Below are positions 20,202 through 25,045 of a stretch of DNA of 25,045 bases, piece by piece. Numbering within the stretch: position 1 is the stretch's first letter; every line of letters starts with the position of its first letter. The position numbers and the translations under genes are program-made. The notes beneath the pieces were generated by a model, which saw only the letters and a list, made by a program, of their open reading frames with translations, made no database searches and was not told the origin of the DNA. This DNA comes from a virus, in the IMG/VR virus record IMGVR_UViG_3300023507_000010, positions 1 to 25,045 of that record; one strand, given 5' to 3'.

Positions 20202-20373
20202 AAACCTCTACATACCTGAGCCAGTATGTAGTTGTATACAAGGCTCCCGGTTATCGGAGGACAGCCCCTCCTTAAAAAATGACGGCGTACCGGCACACTT
20301 AGGACTTTGGTTCTTGGTGGGCTGTTACGCTTTGGAAAAAGCCCACCTACGACAAGCAGGTGGGCTTTTTCTT
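20202..20373 (+). ncRNA. Structured capsid leader or small RNA
   Basis: Between a promoter and a strong terminator hairpin. Elements in order: hairpin CTACATAC-N8-GTATGTAG (20208-20231); GGAGG-ACAGCC-CCTCC (20256-20271), where the GGAGG could alternatively be a ribosome site; a 7-codon ORF MTAYRHT (20279-20302); then GGTGGGCT (20316-20323), which can pair with AGCCCACC (20340-20347), the 5' arm of the terminator. The arrangement resembles an attenuator or riboswitch expression platform. Not assigned to a known RNA family. Confidence 0.5.
20336..20373 (+). terminator. Strong terminator ahead of the capsid gene
   Basis: AAAAAGCCCACCT (20336-20348) and AGGTGGGCTTTTT (20358-20370) form a perfect 13-bp stem with a 9-nt loop, running into TTTTTCTTT. 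It stands between the capsid promoter and the capsid gene, so it must be bypassed or conditional for high capsid expression from that promoter; it also ends upstream late transcripts. Confidence 0.85.
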
Positions 20374-20417
20374 TGTGAGGAGCCCTGAAGGTATTAACGA
20401 TACATGAGGATAAGTTA

Positions 20418-21545
20418 ATGGCACTGACTAATTTTGCAGCGCTTACCGAAGAACAGAAGACCGTATGGTCCATGGACTTCTGGAAGAAGGCGCGAAACAA
20501 CTCTTTCATTATGAAGTTCACTGGTTCCAGCCAAGATAGCCTGTGCCAGCGTATTACCGAGCTTCGCAAAACTGAAAAGGGCGCTCGGGCAGTCATCACT
20601 CTGGTAAATGACCTGGAAGGTGATGGTCGCGCAGGGGATCGTCAGCTGGAAGGTTTCGAGGAGGCTCTGACCTCCGAGGATCTGGTGATCCAGATCGACC
20701 AGCTGCGGCACGCCAACCGCAACAAAGGTCGTATGTCCGACCAGCGCTCTGTGGTCAACTTCCGCGAGCAGTCTCGGAACAAACTGGCTTACTGGATCAG
20801 TGATCGTATTGACCAGCTGGCTTTCTTGACCCTGGCCGGTATCAGTTACGACCAGTACACCAACGGTGCTCCCCGTGTCGGTTCTGACCTCCCCCTGCTG
20901 GAGTTCGCCGCTGATGTGACTGCTCCTTCTGCAAACCGTACCTTCACCATGACCAGCGGTAGCTGGGTGGCTGCAGGTACCACTGGTAACGTCACCCCCA
21001 CCGACACCCTGACCTGGAAGTCCATCGTTGAGATGAAGGCTTACGCCCAGGAGAACTACATTCGTCCGATTCGTACTCAGGACGGTGTGGACTTCTACCA
21101 CCTCTTCGTGACTCCGAAGGGTCTGGCTGGTCTGCGCATGGATAACGACTTCATCCAGATCTGCCGTGACGCTGGTGTCCGTGGCCAAGCTAACCCGCTG
21201 TTCAAGGGTACTGATACCGTGATGGTAGACGGTATCGCTATCAGTGCCTATCGCCACGTGCCCAACACCACCGGACTGGCCTCTGGCGCCAAGTGGGGCG
21301 GTGCTGGTGACGTAGAAGGCCAGACGGCTATCCTCTGCGGTGCCCAAGCTCTGGCAATGGCCGACATCGGCAACGCTACCTGGGATGAGGAGATGTTCGA
21401 CTACAACAACCAGGTCGGTATCTCCATCGCCAAGATCTTCGGTCTCCTGAAGCCTCAGTTTGAGGGTAAGGATATGTCCGGTCGACTGACTGGTCAGAAA
21501 GAAGATTTCGGCGTCATCACCCTGAAGACTGCTGTTGCTCAGTAA
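20418..21545 (+). CDS. Major capsid protein, N4 gp56 family
   Basis: 375 residues. The elements NDLEGDGRAGDRQLEGFEEA, IDQLRHANRNKGRMSDQRSV and YWISDRIDQLAFLTLAGISY are signature segments of the N4 gp56 (DUF4043) capsid family, an HK97-fold group. Length is normal. GAGGA lies 7 nt before the ATG. Codons are notably GC-rich at third positions compared with the early array, consistent with high expression. It has its own promoter and leader and is followed by a hairpin. Confidence 0.92.
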   Translation: MALTNFAALTEEQKTVWSMDFWKKARNNSFIMKFTGSSQDSLCQRITELRKTEKGARAVITLVNDLEGDGRAGDRQLEGFEEALTSEDLVIQIDQLRHANRNKGRMSDQRSVVNFREQSRNKLAYWISDRIDQLAFLTLAGISYDQYTNGAPRVGSDLPLLEFAADVTAPSANRTFTMTSGSWVAAGTTGNVTPTDTLTWKSIVEMKAYAQENYIRPIRTQDGVDFYHLFVTPKGLAGLRMDNDFIQICRDAGVRGQANPLFKGTDTVMVDGIAISAYRHVPNTTGLASGAKWGGAGDVEGQTAILCGAQALAMADIGNATWDEEMFDYNNQVGISIAKIFGLLKPQFEGKDMSGRLTGQKEDFGVITLKTAVAQ

Positions 21546-21556
21546 GTTTGAACTAA

Positions 21557-21578
21557 GCCCCTCGGTTACCCGAGGGGC
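21557..21578 (+). terminator. Hairpin after the capsid gene
   Basis: GCCCCTCGG-TTAC-CCGAGGGGC is a perfect 9-bp GC-rich stem. No T-run follows, so it may stabilise the capsid mRNA 3' end or give partial termination before the next gene. Confidence 0.6.
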
Positions 21579-21599
21579 GTAACTGAAGAGGAAACAAAC

Positions 21600-22016
21600 A
21601 TGGCACTTATTCGTGACTCCATCGGCAAATACAGCCAGGGCGCACAACGCAAGATGTGCGTTGTTGGTAAGGCTACCGCCGCTGATATCGGCACCAACAG
21701 CCTCCAAATTGGTGAGATCCCTGCTGGTGCTATCGTGACTGATGCTCACATCGTCATCACCGAGGCCTTCGACGGCACTACTCCGGCACTTACCACTGAG
21801 GTAGTGGACGTTGACGGTACCTCCCTGTACGGGCTCCAGAGCGCTGTAGCAGCTACTGCTACGGGTCGTACTTCTGGCGCAGTTACTGCTGATCCCGCTA
21901 CTGTGGTCGGTATCGTGGCTATTAGTAACTCTGCTGCTGATAGCACGGCAGGCGAGGTTCAGGTGATCGTTGAGTACTTCGTACCTGGCGGTCGCGCAGA
22001 CGAGAACGCAGGCTGA
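21600..22016 (+). CDS. Putative head decoration protein
   Basis: 138 residues: Ala, Thr and Val-rich and almost wholly beta-like (IPAGAIVTDAHIVITEAFDG, GEVQVIVEYFVPGG). Small beta-rich proteins directly after the capsid gene and followed by a terminator are commonly decoration proteins; the composition supports high-level structural expression. GAGGA lies upstream of the ATG. Decoration is inferred from context and fold type, not from a recognised family. Confidence 0.55.
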   Translation: MALIRDSIGKYSQGAQRKMCVVGKATAADIGTNSLQIGEIPAGAIVTDAHIVITEAFDGTTPALTTEVVDVDGTSLYGLQSAVAATATGRTSGAVTADPATVVGIVAISNSAADSTAGEVQVIVEYFVPGGRADENAG

Positions 22017-22019
22017 GTG

Positions 22020-22045
22020 AAGGGGGCTTCGGCCCCCTTTCTCTC
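22020..22045 (+). terminator. Rho-independent terminator (TTCG loop)
   Basis: AAGGGGGC-TTCG-GCCCCCTT (22020-22039) followed by TCTCT. Identical stem-loop to the leftward terminator at 12721-12740. The T-tract is short, so readthrough into the lysis genes is likely. Confidence 0.8.
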
Positions 22046-22057
22046 TGGAGAACTCTG

Positions 22058-22264
22058 ATGGCTAAGCTTACAAGTAAGCAGCGTAAAGGCTTGCGCAGAA
22101 GTTCGTTCGCGTTCCCGTCACAACGAAAATACCCAGTACCTGATAAGTCACATGCCGCGAATGCGAAAGCACGCGCTAGGCAGATGCTGAACAAAGGTAA
22201 ACTCTCCCAGAGCGCCTATCAGCGTATCGTGGCTAAAGCTAATAAGGTCCTTGGTAAAAAATGA
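22058..22264 (+). CDS. Small basic phage protein (DUF6582-like)
   Basis: 68 residues: MAKLTSKQRKGLRRSSFAFP, RKYPVPDKSHAANAKARARQ and a basic helical end. The order 'KQRK..L..S.FA.P..R.YP..D..HA.NA.AR' is a common phage pattern, often found near head genes. It is sometimes fused to head maturation proteins. GGAGA precedes the ATG. The exact role is unknown. Confidence 0.65.
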   Translation: MAKLTSKQRKGLRRSSFAFPSQRKYPVPDKSHAANAKARARQMLNKGKLSQSAYQRIVAKANKVLGKK

Positions 22265-22581
22265 CACTCAGGGAACAGCAAAGTAGGTTCGTAGATATGG
22301 TCCGTTTGCTTTTAGCTTATGCGGACTTTCTTGGCTACGAAGTTACTTTTGGTGATTGTTATCGTGACGCTCGCTGTAAGTATGGGCACCCTAGAAGCTT
22401 GCACAAGACTCGCAGGGCTATTGACTTGAACCTGTTTAAGGACGGTAAGTATCTTCAAGGCAAGAAAGCACGAGCAGCACATGCCAAGCTTCATGATTTT
22501 TGGGACCTTATCGGCGGGAACAAACGTATCGAAGATGATATGAATCACTACAGTTACTCGGAAGGCGGAGGCGTCCGCTGA
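22261..22581 (+). CDS. Endolysin, M15-type peptidase
   Basis: 106 residues. GDCYRDARC and SLHKTRRAIDLNLFKDGKY give H48 and D55; MNHYSY gives H96, completing a His-Asp-His zinc set of the M15 (VanY/L-Ala-D-Glu peptidase) family. E91/D92/D93 just before H96 could provide the general base. It should cut peptide bonds in peptidoglycan. Lack of a signal peptide implies release through a holin. Starts as ATGA overlapping the previous gene. Confidence 0.85.
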   Translation: MTLREQQSRFVDMVRLLLAYADFLGYEVTFGDCYRDARCKYGHPRSLHKTRRAIDLNLFKDGKYLQGKKARAAHAKLHDFWDLIGGNKRIEDDMNHYSYSEGGGVR

Positions 22582-22916
22582 TGGCTGAAAGAAAACTAGA
22601 ACAAGAGTTTGATTCAATGTCCGAACGTCTTGCCCGGATCGAGCAGAGCCAGATCCATTTGGCGAATCAGCTTGATAAAGTCGTTACGCTCCTTGATCGA
22701 ATGGTAAGAGTCGAGGAGCATATTGAAGAGCATAAAGAGTCAATGCAGCGGCTGTTCAAGCGGCTAGAGCGGGCAGAGACTCGGATTGCGGAGCAAGAGA
22801 AAGAGCTTGCTCGATGGCATACCGGGAAAAAGATTTTCATTTGGGTGATTGGGACTGCAATCTCAATCGGCGGTTTGGTTTTGGCTCTTTCGGCAAGTGG
22901 CGCTCTGGGTAAGTGA
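22581..22916 (+). CDS. Coiled-coil protein with C-terminal TM segment
   Basis: 111 residues. Heptad-rich coiled coil (about 10-78: LARIEQSQIHLANQLDKVV, MQRLFKRLERAETRIAEQ), then a TM segment (IFIWVIGTAISIGGLVLALS). This resembles XhlA-like or spanin/holin accessory proteins. It sits in the lysis cluster directly after the endolysin (TGATG junction), which supports a role in membrane disruption, but the exact class is uncertain. Confidence 0.65.
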   Translation: MAERKLEQEFDSMSERLARIEQSQIHLANQLDKVVTLLDRMVRVEEHIEEHKESMQRLFKRLERAETRIAEQEKELARWHTGKKIFIWVIGTAISIGGLVLALSASGALGK

Positions 22917-23205
22917 GACGAGCGGCGTTCTTCGAGTTATTGACGGAGAACCAGAAGAGTTACCCGAGTATCGGGTTCTTGGAGCTTTAGCTTTCCACGG
23001 AGACGTCGTCCTTATTGAAGGACTGCATGGAAAGGCTAAACTTTGTGAAGTAAAGCAGTTTTACTTGATGATGCGGGAACGTGGGTATCGGTGGCTTTTG
23101 GCACGGAGAGTTGGAAACCACCGGCTTCCCTGGGCAAGGAAGATTGAACGAGAAGGAGCTTTTCAAGGTTGGCACGAGGTCGATTTAAATGAAGTACCTG
23201 ATTGA
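22897..23205 (+). CDS. Unknown protein in the lysis cluster
   Basis: About 102 residues from a GTG at 22897; an ATG at 22849 in the same frame is possible but adds residues over the TM segment of the previous gene. The body reads VLGALAFHGDVVLIEGLHGK and then RERGYRWLLARRVGNHRL. The alternating strand-helix pattern with a G-x-H-x-L-P region hints at a GNAT-like alpha/beta fold, but no acetyl-CoA motif is clear. Function unknown. Confidence 0.6.
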   Translation: MALWVSETSGVLRVIDGEPEELPEYRVLGALAFHGDVVLIEGLHGKAKLCEVKQFYLMMRERGYRWLLARRVGNHRLPWARKIEREGAFQGWHEVDLNEVPD

Positions 23206-23359
23206 ACGGCTTAGTGAGCCATCGACTTACGGAAGTCTTGCTGGACTTGCGCTGCTGTTTGGTGTTCCGCAAGAGATTTTCAACGAGTACGTAAAGGCAA
23301 TCGCTGGTGTGTTTTTCTTTGTACAAGCGCTTGCGCCGGAGAAAGGAACCAAGAAATGA
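23189..23359 (+). CDS. 56-residue membrane protein, holin candidate
   Basis: Reads MKYLIERLSEPSTYGSLAGL, a hydrophobic stretch (LAGLALLFGV), a short polar hinge, then AIAGVFFFVQALAPEKGTKK. Two short TM segments and a basic tail resemble small phage holins with the ERL-x-EPSTxxx start. It lies between lysis-related enzymes. The start overlaps the preceding gene and the stop overlaps the next start (ATGA). Confidence 0.65.
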   Translation: MKYLIERLSEPSTYGSLAGLALLFGVPQEIFNEYVKAIAGVFFFVQALAPEKGTKK

Positions 23360-23820
23360 AAGTCCTGGCCTATAAAGGAATTAGTTTAATCAGCAAAGCC
23401 ATTCGTTGGCAAACGCGCTCCGAGTTCTCGCACATTGCTGTGGAGTTGAACGATGGCTCTGTTGTAGAGGCATGGCACAAAGGAGGAGTGGTACACTCTG
23501 GATCGTTCCGTGCTCTCCACACTCCAGGGACTGAGGTGGTAGTTTACGAATTTGATCCTGGACTGACCGAAGAACAGGAGCTCGCCCTTGAAAGATGGCT
23601 TCTTTCCCAAGTCGGGAAGAAGTATGATTTTCGCAGCGTGTTCCGGTTTCTTACTCGTCGCAAAGCTCCGGCGGATGACATGTGGTTTTGCTCTGAATAC
23701 TTACTTACTGGTTGTATCAAGATACATAACCGGCTGCTTAATGGTAACCCTTCAGAGCAATCCCCACGAGATACCGTTATGAGCCCTAAGTTGAAGGCAG
23801 TAGATGTGAGGGTATGTTGA
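23356..23820 (+). CDS. Permuted NlpC/P60-type (YiiX-like) hydrolase
   Basis: 154 residues. FSHIAVEL (H26) precedes GKKYDF (88-92) and WFCSEYL (C112), the inverted His-before-Cys order of the circularly permuted papain-like amidases. These cut peptide or amide bonds in cell walls or lipid-linked substrates. Together with the M15 endolysin this gives the phage two potential wall-acting enzymes in one cluster. No signal peptide. Its stop shares TGATG with the thermonuclease start. Confidence 0.8.
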   Translation: MKVLAYKGISLISKAIRWQTRSEFSHIAVELNDGSVVEAWHKGGVVHSGSFRALHTPGTEVVVYEFDPGLTEEQELALERWLLSQVGKKYDFRSVFRFLTRRKAPADDMWFCSEYLLTGCIKIHNRLLNGNPSEQSPRDTVMSPKLKAVDVRVC

Positions 23821-24149
23821 TGTATCGTTATAGAGCCGAGGTTATTGACGTTTACGACGGTGATACGGTTACAGTAGATGTGGACCTTGGACTCTGTATT
23901 TGGGTACGACGACAAAAGATCAGACTTTACGGGATTGATGCTCCAGAACTGCGCGGAGAAGATCGAGGGATTGGAATCAAAGTTCGGGATTGGCTTCGTA
24001 ATCGAATTGCAAACAAGCGCATTGTTCTGGAAACGATTAAAGACGAAAAAGGGAAATTTGGTCGCTGGTTAGGGAAGATCTGGATTGACGGTGTTTGTGT
24101 AAACGATGAGATGCTTGAACTTGGATTGGTGAAAGAATATGGAGATTGA
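23820..24149 (+). CDS. Thermonuclease-like (SNase) protein
   Basis: 109 residues from the ATG at 23820 (GAGG 8 nt upstream); an ATG two codons earlier is an alternative. DGDTVTV (13-19), IRLYGIDAPE (34-43; R35 and E43) and GRWLG (81-85) are the calcium- and catalysis-associated motifs of staphylococcal nuclease. The protein lacks a signal peptide, so it should act in the cytoplasm or after lysis, perhaps degrading host DNA. It lies oddly within a lysis/structural cluster rather than near replication genes. Confidence 0.87.
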   Translation: MYRYRAEVIDVYDGDTVTVDVDLGLCIWVRRQKIRLYGIDAPELRGEDRGIGIKVRDWLRNRIANKRIVLETIKDEKGKFGRWLGKIWIDGVCVNDEMLELGLVKEYGD

Positions 24150-24303
24150 ATGGGATCGCAAGACTGAGTATCTGTGCGAAGAGACTGACCAGGTTCGTGT
24201 CTTCGCTACAGAGTATTTTAAGGACAATGAAATGGTTCGAAGGGACGTTCGTGTTGAAGTGAAAGAAGGCTTTCTTGTTGAAGACGAGGTGAAAAATGGC
24301 TAA
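24139..24303 (+). CDS. 54-residue acidic protein, unknown
   Basis: Reads MEIEWDRKTEYLCEETDQVR and continues as an acidic strand-rich chain (VRVEVKEGFLVEDEV). The start overlaps the end of the thermonuclease gene and the end overlaps the next start by 8 nt. Function unknown. Confidence 0.6.
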   Translation: MEIEWDRKTEYLCEETDQVRVFATEYFKDNEMVRRDVRVEVKEGFLVEDEVKNG

Positions 24304-24727
24304 CACTGCTGGGATTTGTAATTCCTACAAAACCGATATGCTCACCGGGAAACACAATCTCGGCGGCACTGATGTATTCAAACTGGCGCTGTATGATCCT
24401 ACTGCGACTATTGATCCTACTATTACGGCATATACGGCTACGGGCGAAGTAAGCAGTGCTGGTTACACTGCTGGTGGTGCAGCTGTAACGAATGGCACCC
24501 CGGCTTATGATGCTGTAAATGGTGCCGCGCACTGGACGCCCACTGCTGATGTGCAGTGGACTGGAGTGACGTTTTCTACTGATTGCGCTCTGCTCTACAA
24601 CGACACTGATGCAGGTAAAGCGGCGATTGCAGTGTTTACGTTCACGTCGCAGACTGTGACGAATGGTACGTTTACTCTGCAGATGCCTGTTGATGATGGT
24701 GCTACTGGACTTATCAGGGTGGCGTAA
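24296..24727 (+). CDS. Probable virion structural protein
   Basis: 143 residues: MANTAGICNSYKTDMLTGKH, then DVFKLALYDP and a Thr/Ala-rich beta region, ending MPVDDGATGLIRVA. The ANTA-x-CNS-x-K start with a KLALY strand is a recurrent pattern in phage structural proteins of unknown exact position (tail or head surface). GAGG upstream of the ATG. Stop and next start share one base (TAATG). Confidence 0.65.
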   Translation: MANTAGICNSYKTDMLTGKHNLGGTDVFKLALYDPTATIDPTITAYTATGEVSSAGYTAGGAAVTNGTPAYDAVNGAAHWTPTADVQWTGVTFSTDCALLYNDTDAGKAAIAVFTFTSQTVTNGTFTLQMPVDDGATGLIRVA

Positions 24728-24999
24728 TGAAAAAGGTTCTGTTGATTCTTCCTTTTCTTGGTGGTTGTGCTGCTATGGGCGGCGGAGCTGATTACAAATA
24801 CACGCACATTGACAAGAACGGCGCTAGTTGCGAGATCATCGTCGGTAGCACTCGTTCTCTGTCTGGTGTGTCGATCACTATCGATGACAAGTGCCAACTG
24901 ACGGCGGATGCGGAGTCGGCTACTGCCAACCGCAAGATGCTGGAGGTAATGGGTAAAGCGCTCGACAAGATTCCGGCATTGCCGGTAGGAGGTATGTAA
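24727..24999 (+). CDS. Phage lipoprotein
   Basis: 90 residues. MKKVLLILPFLGGCAAMGGG is a basic start, a short hydrophobic core and a lipobox LGGC with the lipidated Cys at 14. The mature part has two further Cys and a beta-rich start. Possible roles: outer-membrane spanin partner or superinfection exclusion lipoprotein; sequence alone does not decide. Starts from TAATG. Confidence 0.75.
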   Translation: MKKVLLILPFLGGCAAMGGGADYKYTHIDKNGASCEIIVGSTRSLSGVSITIDDKCQLTADAESATANRKMLEVMGKALDKIPALPVGGM

Positions 25000-25045
25000 T
25001 GCCTTTACAACCTGTTCCTATTCCCCAGCACTATAGCGCTGATGT
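24999..25045 (+). CDS. Start of next gene (partial)
   Basis: ATG at 24999 shares a base with the previous stop, with AGGAGG 7 nt upstream. The visible residues are MPLQPVPIPQHYSADV. The frame is open to the window edge. Too short to identify; by position probably a structural gene. Confidence 0.6.
   Translation, partial: MPLQPVPIPQHYSAD

Noticed and set aside
20415-21749. A 444-codon minus-strand frame opposite the capsid gene
   Set aside because: It is antisense to the major capsid protein and its composition mirrors the biased codons of that gene.
1-25045. tRNA genes, insertion sequences, integrase or attachment sites
   Set aside because: I looked for cloverleaf-like segments, transposase or recombinase motifs and flanking repeats and saw none that I could support.

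Overview
The window is a segment of a double-stranded DNA tailed bacteriophage genome (Caudoviricetes). Evidence is a complete head-assembly series (terminase small and large subunits, P22-type portal, acidic scaffold, N4 gp56-type major capsid protein), a phage replication set (primase-polymerase/SF3 helicase, family A DNA polymerase without a 5' nuclease domain), and dense genes with ATGA, GTGA and TAATG junctions. Shine-Dalgarno sequences and a lipobox point to a bacterial host, and peptidoglycan-active enzymes fit. I cannot name the host.

Layout. The left 14.1 kb reads leftward (minus strand) and the right 10.3 kb reads rightward. A roughly 600-bp non-coding centre (14133-14765) separates them and carries ten tandem copies of a 40-bp repeat. 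A short open frame at 1-96 looks like the end of a rightward gene outside the window.

Left arm, block 1 (14132 to 11028): small, mostly unrecognised genes separated by three hairpin terminators. They include a Cys-rich protein, a long helical protein, a run of very small membrane or secreted proteins, a gene interrupted by an in-frame TGA, and a pair of paralogues. Block 2 (10572 to 216) is one apparent 10.4-kb operon behind a TTGACA promoter. It holds an Arc-type ribbon-helix-helix protein, the primase-helicase, a mini-array of small paralogues, several small unknowns, the DNA polymerase, a 13-copy array of small paralogous proteins (MKAI-x-x-K family), and a MoxR-type AAA+ ATPase. An AT-rich 390-bp gap with repeats (10634-11027) sits upstream of the operon promoter and is a candidate replication or control region.

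Right arm: terS, terL, portal, scaffold, a small gene, then a promoter and structured leader with alternative hairpins before the capsid gene. A putative decoration protein follows, then a small basic protein, an M15-type endolysin, a coiled-coil/TM protein, a small holin-like protein, a permuted NlpC/P60-type hydrolase, a thermonuclease-like protein, a probable structural protein, a lipoprotein, and the start of another gene.

The most unusual content is the array of small paralogues at 1280-3900. In most of its central junctions the first seven codons of each gene also encode, in another frame, the last residues and stop codon of the gene before. A second mini-array at 7291-7926 has the same architecture with a different sequence. 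Other signals worth study are the 40-bp repeats with partly compensating palindrome changes, the attenuator-like capsid leader RNA, and three decayed genes (frameshift, nonsense, truncation) in the early region.
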